Positions 19,542 through 26,811 of a stretch of 64,000 nucleotides of DNA are shown here, piece after piece. A program made the translations under genes and the position numbers. Within the stretch, counting starts at the first letter, position 1; every line of letters starts with the position of its first letter. The notes below the pieces were generated by a model that was not told where the DNA came from, made no database searches, and saw only the letters and a list, made by a program, of their open reading frames with translations. Source of the DNA: Pseudomonadales bacterium (lineage in GTDB: Bacteria; Pseudomonadota; Gammaproteobacteria; Pseudomonadales; Halieaceae); NCBI GenBank assembly GCA_024234815.1, contig JACKNO010000003.1:635591-699590 (forward strand), read 5' to 3'.

Positions 19542-19571
19542 TTAGGTCAACCCCGGAGCGCTGGCTATAAT
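19542..19571 (+). promoter_or_regulatory. Strong sigma-70-like promoter upstream of yaeQ
   Basis: TATAAT (19566-19571) is a perfect -10 hexamer; TTAGGT (19542-19547) is a plausible -35 with an 18-bp spacer. Transcription would begin near 19578, about 136 bases before the yaeQ ATG, giving an unusually long leader for this window. Confidence 0.55.
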
Positions 19572-19577
19572 GGCGCC

Positions 19578-19713
19578 GCTCAGCCACCCGGCACCGGCGG
19601 CCACAGGCCCGCCGGCGGCCCCGAATCTTGGACGCAAGGTTTGGAAGCGAGGGACGGCTCAAACCGGGTCAGCCCGGCGCTACTGCTCTTCTCACCAGGA
19701 AAACGATACCGCG
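19578..19713 (+). other. Structured 5' leader (or small RNA) before yaeQ
   Basis: The region between the TATAAT promoter and yaeQ has no gene but two good hairpins: CCGGCGG (19594-19600) with CCGCCGG (19609-19615), and CCGGG (19664-19668) with CCCGG (19673-19677). A pyrimidine-rich stretch and an AGGA ribosome site follow. It matches no riboswitch class I can name. It could be an untranslated leader that controls yaeQ, or a separate small RNA. Confidence 0.4.
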
Positions 19714-20256
19714 ATGGCACTGAAACCCACCATATACAAGGCGCAGATTGAACTCGCCGACAGCGATAGCAACCGCTACGAAAGCCTGGGCCTGACCCTG
19801 GCGCGGCATCCGTCGGAAACGATGGAGCGCATGGCCGCCCGCCTGCTGGCCTACTGCCTCAATGCCGCGCGGGGACTGGAGTTTACCCGGGGGCTGTCCA
19901 CCGCCGACGAGCCGGACATATGGCTGCACAGCGACAGTGGCGAAATCGAGCACTGGATAGAGGTGGGCCAACCCGAGCACCCACGGCTGCGCAAGGCCTG
20001 CGGCCGCGCAAAACAGGTGAGCCTGTACATCTTCGGCAAGAGCAGCGACACCTGGTGGAAACTCAATGGCGAGGCTGTCTGCGCCCTGCCCCACCTCTAC
20101 GCCTGGCAGTTCAGCTGGCCCGAAATAGTCGCCCTTGCCCAGTTGCTGGAGCGCACTTCGCAACTCAGCGTGAGCATCGTGGGTGGAATTACCTACATGG
20201 ATAATGGCAAGCACTCTGCCAGCATTGAGCCGCGCCTGCTGCACGCCCCCCAATAA
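19714..20256 (+). CDS. yaeQ: YaeQ family protein
   Basis: YaeQ is a conserved proteobacterial protein with a PD-(D/E)XK nuclease-like fold; in E. coli it was found as a suppressor of loss of the antiterminator RfaH, but its activity is not established. The 180-residue product has the family start MALKPTIYKAQIELADSDSN, the segment LTLARHPSETMERMAARLLAY and the nuclease-like core DEPDIW with IEHWIEVGQP. A ribosome site (AGGA) lies 11 bases before ATG 19714. It precedes the alkylation-repair gene by 97 bp. Confidence 0.93.
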   Translation: MALKPTIYKAQIELADSDSNRYESLGLTLARHPSETMERMAARLLAYCLNAARGLEFTRGLSTADEPDIWLHSDSGEIEHWIEVGQPEHPRLRKACGRAKQVSLYIFGKSSDTWWKLNGEAVCALPHLYAWQFSWPEIVALAQLLERTSQLSVSIVGGITYMDNGKHSASIEPRLLHAPQ

Positions 20257-20341
20257 AGCGACCGCTACGCCTGGACAGGCGGCCAGGTACACAGCCCGCA
20301 TTGAGGGCCGATTTTGGCTAGTGCGGGGGGCCGCGACCGCC

Positions 20342-20347
20342 TATATT
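20342..20347 (+). promoter_or_regulatory. -10 element directly before the Ada/AlkA start codon
   Basis: TATATT (20342-20347) ends 6 bases before the ATG at 20354, so transcription from it would start at or next to the start codon. No Shine-Dalgarno sequence precedes the ATG. This suggests a leaderless mRNA, although read-through from yaeQ could also supply a leader. Confidence 0.35.
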
Positions 20348-20353
20348 GAAGTC

Positions 20354-21787
20354 ATGCAAAACCCCGACCCTACCGACAATACAATCCAGCCCCCGGACCC
20401 TGAGACCTGTCACCAGGCGCGAATGGCCCGCGACCCCCGCTTTGACGGCGAGTTCTTCCTGGCCGTGCGCACTACCGGCATCTACTGCCGCCCGATTTGT
20501 CCCGCGCGGGCGCCCGCGGAGAAAAATGTGCGCTACTACCACAGCTCGGCACAGGCGGCGAGGGACGGCTATCGCCCCTGCCTGCGCTGCCGGCCAGAAT
20601 CGGCGCCCGGAAGCCCGGCCTGGCAGGGCACGACGACCACCGTGCGGCGGGCTCTGCAGCTGATCCATCAGGGCGCGCTCAACGGCGGCAGGCTGGCGGG
20701 CCTGGCGGAGCGCCTGGGGATAGGCGAACGCTACCTGCGCAAGCTGTTCGAAAGTGAACTGGGCGTATCCCCGCAGGCGGTGGCCCTGAACCAGCGCCTG
20801 CTCTTCGCCAGGAAACTGCTGGCCGAAACCCGGATGCCGGTTACCGAGATTGCCTTTGCCGCGGGTTTTGGCAGCGTGCGCCGCTTCAACAGCGCGGTAC
20901 AGGCGCAGTTCCGGCAGACGCCGGGAGAATTGCGCCGCAAGCCCGGGCGCACGGACGATGACCGCGGCGGTATTCGGCTGCAACTGCAGTATCGCCCTCC
21001 CTACCACTTCGAAGGTGTGCTCGATTTCTTTACCCGTCACGCCGTTCCCGGCATCGAGGCCGTGGAGGATGGCTGCTACCGGCGCAATCTCTGGCTGGCG
21101 GGGCGCCCCGCCAGCATCAGGGTGCGCCCGGTGCCGGGGCGCAATGCCCTGGAACTGGAACTGCACGCCAGCGATCACAGCATGTTGATGCAGGTGGTTG
21201 CCCGGGTGCGGCGCATGTTCGACCTGGACGCCAACCCGGCAGCGATAGCTGAGCACCTGGAGCGCGACTCTTACCTGGCGCCCCTGCTGCGGACATTTCC
21301 GGGCGTTCGCGCACCCGGCAGCTGGTCGCTGTTTGAGGCAGCCGTGCGGGCGATTGTCGGCCAGCAGGTCAGCACCCTGGCCGCCCGCGGCATCTGCGGA
21401 CGCCTGGCGGCGGCGACCAGCGTCGACCAGGCGCACCCGGTGTTCCCGTCGGCCAGTGCGCTGGCAGCCCTGGACGACAGCCACTTTCCCATGCCGGGTA
21501 GACGGCGGCAGACCTTGCGCACCCTCAGCGAACAGTTCAGCAACCGCGAAGAAGAACTGGACCTCGATGCCCTGTCCGCCACTGGCGGCGTGGGACCGTG
21601 GACGGTGGCCATGGTCGCCATGCGCGGCGCCGGCGACCCCGATGTATTTCCGGTCCGCGACCTGGGCCTGGAACGGGTGTGGCAGGACATTGCCGGGGGC
21701 AATACGCCGCTGCAGGACCGGAGTTTACTCTGGCGCCCCTGGCGCTCTTACGCCGCTAACCTGCTCTGGAGGAGCTACAGTCAATGA
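20354..21787 (+). CDS. Ada/AlkA fusion: methyl-phosphotriester sensor, AraC DNA-binding domain and 3-methyladenine DNA glycosylase
   Basis: A 477-residue alkylation-response protein. Residues about 17-80 form the Ada zinc domain with four cysteines (Cys45, Cys49, Cys76, Cys79) that accepts methyl groups from DNA phosphotriesters. About 85-190 is an AraC-type double helix-turn-helix (FAAGFGSVRRFNSAVQ). From about 210 to the end are AlkA_N and the helix-hairpin-helix glycosylase domain, with IVGQQVSTLAARGICGRL, GVGPWTVAMVAMRGAG and the presumed catalytic aspartate in VFPVRDLGLERVW. It probably both activates repair genes and excises alkylated bases. It overlaps ogt by 4 bp. Confidence 0.93.
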   Translation: MQNPDPTDNTIQPPDPETCHQARMARDPRFDGEFFLAVRTTGIYCRPICPARAPAEKNVRYYHSSAQAARDGYRPCLRCRPESAPGSPAWQGTTTTVRRALQLIHQGALNGGRLAGLAERLGIGERYLRKLFESELGVSPQAVALNQRLLFARKLLAETRMPVTEIAFAAGFGSVRRFNSAVQAQFRQTPGELRRKPGRTDDDRGGIRLQLQYRPPYHFEGVLDFFTRHAVPGIEAVEDGCYRRNLWLAGRPASIRVRPVPGRNALELELHASDHSMLMQVVARVRRMFDLDANPAAIAEHLERDSYLAPLLRTFPGVRAPGSWSLFEAAVRAIVGQQVSTLAARGICGRLAAATSVDQAHPVFPSASALAALDDSHFPMPGRRRQTLRTLSEQFSNREEELDLDALSATGGVGPWTVAMVAMRGAGDPDVFPVRDLGLERVWQDIAGGNTPLQDRSLLWRPWRSYAANLLWRSYSQ

Positions 21788-22275
21788 ACTACCAGTATCT
21801 CGACACACCTATCGGCACCCTGCGGCTCGTATCCAGCGGGTCCCACCTCACGGCAATCGAGTTTGAAGGCCGCCACGACAATCACGGGCCGGACTCGGAA
21901 CAGAGCGACAGCGTACTGCAGAGCGCCACACAACAGCTCAGGCAGTACTTTGCGGGCAGACGCAAGCAGTTCGACCTGCCGCTGGCGGCTGCGGGCACAG
22001 ACTTCCAGCACAAGGTCTGGGATGCATTGGGGGATATTCCCTGGGGCGAGTTGCGCAGTTATGCCGACATCGCCCTGGCTATCGATAAACCCAGCGCGGT
22101 GCGGGCAGTGGGGGCTGCCAATGGGCGCAACCCGCTACCTATCGTGGTGCCCTGTCACCGGGTAATTGGCAGCAACGGTTCACTGACCGGATTTGCCGGG
22201 GGACTCGATATGAAGCGGCGACTGCTGGAACTTGAAGGATCGCTGGGTGAGCTGCCCTTTGGTGGAACCGGGTAG
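21784..22275 (+). CDS. ogt: Methylated-DNA--protein-cysteine methyltransferase
   Basis: Ogt directly removes methyl or alkyl groups from O6-guanine (and O4-thymine) onto its own cysteine. The 163-residue protein has the acceptor motif VVPCHRVIG (Cys124), the helix-turn-helix arginine-finger region around SYADIALAIDKPSAVRAVG, and GFAGGLDMKRRLLELE at the C-terminus. It is translationally coupled to the Ada/AlkA fusion (ATGA overlap). Together these two supply what single-chain Ada plus AlkA provide in E. coli. Confidence 0.96.
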   Translation: MNYQYLDTPIGTLRLVSSGSHLTAIEFEGRHDNHGPDSEQSDSVLQSATQQLRQYFAGRRKQFDLPLAAAGTDFQHKVWDALGDIPWGELRSYADIALAIDKPSAVRAVGAANGRNPLPIVVPCHRVIGSNGSLTGFAGGLDMKRRLLELEGSLGELPFGGTG

Positions 22276-22292
22276 GCAGATACCCTGCAAAC

Positions 22293-22526
22293 TCAGGCGT
22301 TGAGATCGGGAATCATATCGTCCTTAAGGCGCTCGATGGCGTCTTTCAGGTGCAATTTTTCTTTCTTGAGGCGCTGCAGCAGTATCTGGTTCTGGTAGGG
22401 AAAACCGTGAAGTTCGGCGATCTTGTGGTCCAGGGCCCGGTGTCTGGACTGCAATCGCAGAAGACGCATGGCGGGCGTCAGCGGCTCATTGGCTGCGTCT
22501 TCGCTATTTTGGGTAAAATCATTCAT
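22293..22526 (-). CDS. DUF465 (YdcH-like) small coiled-coil protein
   Basis: A 77-residue, highly charged helical protein of the DUF465 family. The conserved core is LLRLQSRHRALDHKIAELHG followed by QILLQRLKKEKLHLKDAIERL, a two-helix coiled coil. No function is established for the family. The ATG at 22524-22526 gives the standard length; a longer upstream frame is not supported. It converges with ogt (17-bp gap) and lies 110 bp downstream of cysQ on the same strand. Confidence 0.85.
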   Translation of the reverse strand: MNDFTQNSEDAANEPLTPAMRLLRLQSRHRALDHKIAELHGFPYQNQILLQRLKKEKLHLKDAIERLKDDMIPDLNA

Positions 22527-22636
22527 GCCTTGACCAACGTGTACCGCCGCCGTTATGCAACCGAGGTACAACTCTATACCCACAGGGAAGCCATGTACAA
22601 GCACTGCCGGTGCGGTAGGCGGCGGAGCCGCGCAGA

Positions 22637-23500
22637 TCAGGACAGTCGCGCCGCAAGCAGTTCGGGCCACAGTGGATGCGCTGCATCGGCAATCGCGTAA
22701 AAATGCGGGCTCAGCAGGGAGTCGCGAGAATTATATCGCAGGGGCAGGCCGTCCATACCGAGCAGGGCACCGCCGGCGGCCTCCAGCACTGCCTGGCCCG
22801 CCGCGGTATCCCACTCACAGCAGGGGGAAAACCGGGGGTATATATCCCCCTCGCCTCGCGCCAATCGGGCAAATTTGAGCGCACTGCCGCTGTTCAGTCT
22901 CTCTACAGGCCCCCAATGCTCCCGCAGCCAGGCGAGACAACCCTCCAGGGCCTCGTTGTGGTGGCGACGACTGACAAGAACCGCCAGACTCCTGCCGGGC
23001 ACCAGCGCCCGCGTCGACAGGACACTGCGCTCCCAGCCTCCTGTCGCAATACCCTGGTACAGATGCGCGGTTGCTCCGGGAATGCCGACACAGGCCGCCC
23101 CCTCCAGCGGGTGGTAGAGCACCCCCAAAACCGGTCGGTGCTTGCTGACCAAAGCGATATTGACCGTGAACTCCCCGGTTCCCGCCAGGAACTCCCTGGT
23201 GCCGTCCAGGGGGTCCACCAGCCAGTAGCGGCTCCAGTGGCGGCGCCCGGCCAACTCGGCCTCGGGCGACTCCTCGGAAAGGACCGGAATCGAGGGGGTC
23301 AGCGCCTGCAAACCGCGCTGTAGCAGGACATGAGACTCGGTATCTGCCAGGGTGAGGGGCGACTCGTCGTCCTTGGTTTCGAAATCACTGGCGGCAACCG
23401 AGGAGTAATGGCGACAAATCAGCTCCCCCGCCTCCCGGCAAAGGTCCAGTAATGGCGCCACGAGCTGGCTCAGCTCCCCCACATCAGTCATCGTTCCCAC
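22637..23500 (-). CDS. cysQ: 3'(2'),5'-bisphosphate nucleotidase CysQ
   Basis: CysQ hydrolyses PAP (adenosine 3',5'-bisphosphate), the by-product of sulfotransferases and of PAPS reduction, to AMP. The 287-residue product is an inositol-monophosphatase-fold enzyme with the metal motif VDPLDGTREF, the upstream acidic region ETKDDESPLTLAD and the second site CEWDTAAGQA. An alternative ATG four codons in (MTDVGEL) would match the family start as well. It is divergent from yrfG with a 107-bp gap. Its role would include clearing PAP made by the two sulfotransferases of the glycan locus. Confidence 0.93.
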   Translation of the reverse strand: MGTMTDVGELSQLVAPLLDLCREAGELICRHYSSVAASDFETKDDESPLTLADTESHVLLQRGLQALTPSIPVLSEESPEAELAGRRHWSRYWLVDPLDGTREFLAGTGEFTVNIALVSKHRPVLGVLYHPLEGAACVGIPGATAHLYQGIATGGWERSVLSTRALVPGRSLAVLVSRRHHNEALEGCLAWLREHWGPVERLNSGSALKFARLARGEGDIYPRFSPCCEWDTAAGQAVLEAAGGALLGMDGLPLRYNSRDSLLSPHFYAIADAAHPLWPELLAARLS

Positions 23501-23607
23501 CAGTTTTCCTCCGGCGAATCAGACCGCGCACTATAGCACCGCAAATACCGGCGCTGGCGCGCATAACAGAAACTGGCATAATCACCGTACACGAAGAGGC
23601 TGGTAAA

Positions 23608-24276
23608 TTGATCGACTGGAACGCAATCGACACGGTGCTGCTGGACATGGACGGCACCCTCCTGGATTTGCATTTTGACAACTATTTCTGGATGGATCAC
23701 CTGCCGCGACTGTATGCGGCCAAGCACGGAATCAGCCATCAGGAATCCCTCACCCATTTACAGGAAACATTCCATCGCGGCGAGGGAACACTGCAGTGGT
23801 ACTGCCTGGATCACTGGTCGCAGCACCTGGAAATGGATATTCCCGCGCTGAAGCAGGAAATCCAGCACATGATCCGGCTCCGCCCGTTTGCTATCGAGTT
23901 CCTCAGCTGGCTGCACACCAGCCGCCGCGAAGTACTCCTGGTAACCAACGCCCACCGCAAAACACTGGAAATCAAGATGGCCAACGTCGATATCAGCGGC
24001 TGGTTCGACCAGGTGGTGGTTTCCCACGACCTGCGGGCGGCAAAGGAAGAGCAGGCTTTCTGGCACGGGCTGCAGGCCCTGCATCCATTCGACCCCGCCC
24101 GGACCCTGCTGATTGACGACACCGAGCGGGTGCTGGATTCCGCACGCGACTACGGCATTGCCCACCTGCTGACACTGCTGCAGCCAGACAGCCAGCGGCA
24201 GAAACGCCTGAATACCCGATTCCCGGGCATTCATCATTTCGACGAAATCATGCCCGGGTTGCCCGTCAATGGCTGA
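23608..24276 (+). CDS. yrfG: GMP/IMP nucleotidase (HAD family)
   Basis: YrfG is a HAD-superfamily 5'-nucleotidase active on GMP and IMP in E. coli. The 222-residue product, the same length as the E. coli protein, has motif I LLDMDGTLLDLHFDNYFW, motif II LVTNAH and motif IV LLIDDTERVLDSA. The start is taken as TTG at 23608, which has a good ribosome site (GAAGAGG, 8 bases upstream) and puts motif I where it is in E. coli; the open frame further upstream has no supported start. It overlaps hslR by 8 bp, the usual yrfG-hslR pair. Confidence 0.9.
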   Translation: MIDWNAIDTVLLDMDGTLLDLHFDNYFWMDHLPRLYAAKHGISHQESLTHLQETFHRGEGTLQWYCLDHWSQHLEMDIPALKQEIQHMIRLRPFAIEFLSWLHTSRREVLLVTNAHRKTLEIKMANVDISGWFDQVVVSHDLRAAKEEQAFWHGLQALHPFDPARTLLIDDTERVLDSARDYGIAHLLTLLQPDSQRQKRLNTRFPGIHHFDEIMPGLPVNG

Positions 24277-24673
24277 CGCAAAGCACACGGGCGAGAAACT
24301 GCGGCTGGACAAATGGCTCTGGGCGGCGCGGTTTTTCAAGACCCGCAGCCTCGCCAAGGCCGCTATAGAAGGGGGCAAGGTACAGCTGGCGGGGCAGCGG
24401 GTGAAGGTATCGCGCGAGATCGCCGCCGGCGATATCCTGCATATTCGCCAGGGTTGGGATCAGCGGGTGGTAGTCGTCCGGGCGCTGAGTGACCAGCGCC
24501 GCGGAGCGGCCGAAGCGCAACTGCTGTACGAGGAGACGGAAGCGAGTGTTGCCAGGCGCGAAGAGGAATCAGCTGCCCGCAAGGCTGCCGGTGGCATGAT
24601 AGACCGCCCGGCAACGCGACCAAGCAAGAAGCAGCGCCGCCAGATTCACCGATTCAAGGATTCCTCGACCTGA
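24269..24673 (+). CDS. hslR: Ribosome-associated heat shock protein Hsp15
   Basis: Hsp15 is an S4-domain RNA-binding protein that recognises stalled 50S subunits carrying peptidyl-tRNA after heat shock and helps free them. The 134-residue protein starts with the S4 core RLDKWLWAARFFKTRSLAKAAIEGGKV and ends in a lysine/arginine-rich tail (RPSKKQRRQIHRFK), both typical. It follows yrfG with an 8-bp overlap. Its last 28 bp overlap the 3' end of the convergent diguanylate cyclase gene. Confidence 0.94.
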   Translation: MADAKHTGEKLRLDKWLWAARFFKTRSLAKAAIEGGKVQLAGQRVKVSREIAAGDILHIRQGWDQRVVVVRALSDQRRGAAEAQLLYEETEASVARREEESAARKAAGGMIDRPATRPSKKQRRQIHRFKDSST

Positions 24674-25878
24674 ACCGGCGAGTCGAACACAATAGCATTT
24701 CGACCCTTTCCCTTCGCCAGGTACAACGCGGTATCCGCCCGCTTTACCAGCTCATCCGGATTCATGTCGGTGCCGGGCACAACACTGGCAAGGCCCTGGC
24801 TGATGGTAATATGATCAGCCACCTCCGACTTTGCATGTGGGATATTTTCATCGACCACGAGCTGTTTCAGCCGCTTTGCAGTGCGCAAGGCGGATGACCG
24901 GGAGGCGCCGGGCAGTATCAGGATGAACTCCTCCCCGCCATAACGTCCCACCATTTCGCCGGCCCGGTTGCTGGCGCGACGCATGAGTTCCGCCAGACGC
25001 TTGAGAACGATATCACCCGCCGGGTGGCCATAGTTGTCGTTGTAATTCTTGAAGTAATCCACATCCACGAGGATGACAGCGATACTGATACCGGTGCGCC
25101 GGGCGCGATTAATTTCATCCTGGAGTACCGTGTTGATCATACGGCGGTTGCCGAGGCCAGTGAGATCATCGATATTCGCAAGATCCGTCAATTGGCGGCG
25201 AGCATCGCGCAGTTCGCGGTTGCGTTCCCGCAGTGAACCGGTGAGCTCGGAAAGCTCCCTGGTAATGCTCTCGCGCTCCCAGTTAAGGGAGACCATGTTG
25301 CGAAACGACTGGTACACCCGGTCGCTCAGGGATACCAACAGGGCGCAAAAAGCCAGCAACATAAAGCCAATCAGGAAGTTGTAGGTGTGATCCCAGTAAT
25401 GCACCAGGGTCCACCATGCGATAGGCCACAGCGAAGTAAATACATAGACCAGGAAATACTCGCGAATGACGATCGAATAGCCCATGGAAAAGATCGTTAT
25501 CATCACGATCAGCAGTAAAAACATATACTGCATGGTAATGGGCACCCGGCTGGCGGCGTAGATATAGGCAGCTGACCATATCGCACCGGCAATAGCGGTG
25601 CCGATAATCAACTGCCAGTAAACACGCCGTGGGTTGCTCTGGTAGCGGCGGTCCGCGAGGGCATTACTGATATACAGCTGGTGCAACAACAGGAAGACGA
25701 GACAGGCCGACGCCCACGCCAGCATTACCACAGGCGACAGGTACTGCCAGAACACCAGCAATGTGGACACGACGCCGATCAGCTGCGAAATCAACGTGGC
25801 AACACGCCCGTTTTGCATCAGCGTTTCAAGCTGAATGAAAAGCAGTTCGTCCTCTGGAATATGGCGCTGATAGATCAT
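24646..25878 (-). CDS. Membrane-bound diguanylate cyclase (GGDEF domain)
   Basis: A 410-residue inner-membrane enzyme predicted to make c-di-GMP from two GTP. The first ~215 residues hold about six membrane segments forming an uncharacterised sensory region. A short coiled coil (about 215-240) leads to the GGDEF domain, which has DDLTGLGNRRM, the metal segment VILVDVDYFKNYNDNYGH and an intact active site RYGGEEF. The product-inhibition site, normally RxxD five residues before GGEEF, reads RAGE here, so feedback control may be weakened. Convergent overlap with hslR; divergent from the SGNH-like gene. Confidence 0.92.
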   Translation of the reverse strand: MIYQRHIPEDELLFIQLETLMQNGRVATLISQLIGVVSTLLVFWQYLSPVVMLAWASACLVFLLLHQLYISNALADRRYQSNPRRVYWQLIIGTAIAGAIWSAAYIYAASRVPITMQYMFLLLIVMITIFSMGYSIVIREYFLVYVFTSLWPIAWWTLVHYWDHTYNFLIGFMLLAFCALLVSLSDRVYQSFRNMVSLNWERESITRELSELTGSLRERNRELRDARRQLTDLANIDDLTGLGNRRMINTVLQDEINRARRTGISIAVILVDVDYFKNYNDNYGHPAGDIVLKRLAELMRRASNRAGEMVGRYGGEEFILILPGASRSSALRTAKRLKQLVVDENIPHAKSEVADHITISQGLASVVPGTDMNPDELVKRADTALYLAKGKGRNAIVFDSPVQVEESLNR

Positions 25879-26024
25879 GCCCGAATCCTACACCCAAGCA
25901 GGCGCCAAGATAAGCTTTGGCGGCAAAGCTGCGAACCCCATCACAGGGGCGCTAAGTGGAACGTTGCCAGTCACATCCGTTTGCGACACACTGCAAGGAC
26001 ACTACAAGAATCAGGCCCCGGGGC

Positions 26025-26747
26025 ATGTACTCCTGGAACACCATCCGAACAGTTTTCGCCGTACTGCTGATTATTCCGGTTCTCCACCTGGCACTGTTGC
26101 TGTCAAAAGAGGTGGCGGCGACCCTCAATACTTCGCCGACTGCCTGGGCGGACGAGGTTAACGCCTACACCCGGGCCTACCAGTCCATCGAACTCCCCGA
26201 GAAACCCGTGGTCGTGATCGGTGGTCGCAGGGTCAAGTTGTGGTCGGGGCTGGAAAACCTGCTGAGCCCAAGACCGGTTCTGATGCTGGGCCTCGGTAAT
26301 GCAACCGTAGATGACCTGATCTACTACCACACAGAGCTCGTTGGCCACTTCCAGCCCGCTGCCGTGGTCCTGTTCCCGGGCAACAGTGAGTTCCATATTC
26401 GCGACAACAAGTCCGCGGAGCAACTGGTGGCCTCCATTGCCAGGCTGGTGGACCTTGATCAATCCTATGGCATTCCCCGGCGGTACTATATTTTCTCCCC
26501 CATTAAATCACCGCTCTACCCGGGCGACTTCGCGAAGATCGATGAGGCAAACCGGCTGCTGGCGGACTGGGCGCTGAATCAGCCCCAGGTCAGCCTGCTG
26601 GACGCCAACCGTTTGCTCGCCCTCAGGAACGGCAGCCCAAATCCGGACTTTTTCCGAATGGATGGGAGCAACCTCAACGAACAGGGCTACCTGCGGGTGT
26701 CCGTAATGCTGCAAAACCTCCTGGAGCAGGACGAAGCCGGGCCATAG
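26025..26747 (+). CDS. Membrane-anchored SGNH/GDSL-fold protein lacking catalytic residues
   Basis: A 240-residue protein with an N-terminal membrane anchor or signal segment (about 6-27) and an SGNH-hydrolase fold. Block I reads VVVIGGRRVKLW where active relatives have IGGSS, so the nucleophilic serine is replaced by arginine. Block V reads MDGSNLNEQGY where relatives have DGLHL, so the catalytic histidine is asparagine. Block II (LGLGNATVDDLIYYH) and block III (VVLFPGNSEF) are recognisable. It is probably a binding or structural pseudoenzyme facing the periplasm. The ATG at 26025 places the hydrophobic segment at the N-terminus. Confidence 0.75.
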   Translation: MYSWNTIRTVFAVLLIIPVLHLALLLSKEVAATLNTSPTAWADEVNAYTRAYQSIELPEKPVVVIGGRRVKLWSGLENLLSPRPVLMLGLGNATVDDLIYYHTELVGHFQPAAVVLFPGNSEFHIRDNKSAEQLVASIARLVDLDQSYGIPRRYYIFSPIKSPLYPGDFAKIDEANRLLADWALNQPQVSLLDANRLLALRNGSPNPDFFRMDGSNLNEQGYLRVSVMLQNLLEQDEAGP

Positions 26748-26798
26748 ACAAGCGCCAGACAACGCACTCTAGTGGACTACATTTGGCCCATTATGCGC

Positions 26799-26804
26799 TA
26801 GAAT
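26799..26804 (+). promoter_or_regulatory. -10 element immediately upstream of dxs
   Basis: TAGAAT (26799-26804) ends 7 bases before the dxs ATG at 26812, and no Shine-Dalgarno sequence is visible, so a transcript from it would be leaderless. No good -35 is seen. The promoter could be activator-dependent. Confidence 0.35.
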
Positions 26805-26811
26805 CGCGCTT

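Noticed and set aside
19628..19645. GGACGCAA in the yaeQ leader, resembling part of a GEMM (c-di-GMP-I) riboswitch
   Set aside because: The partner GGCAAACC half and the tetraloop-receptor arrangement are missing, and the stems present do not match the class.
22527..22636. Possible REP-like hairpin between the DUF465 gene and cysQ
   Set aside because: Only a 4-bp stem (GCAC/GTGC) in GC-rich DNA; too weak.
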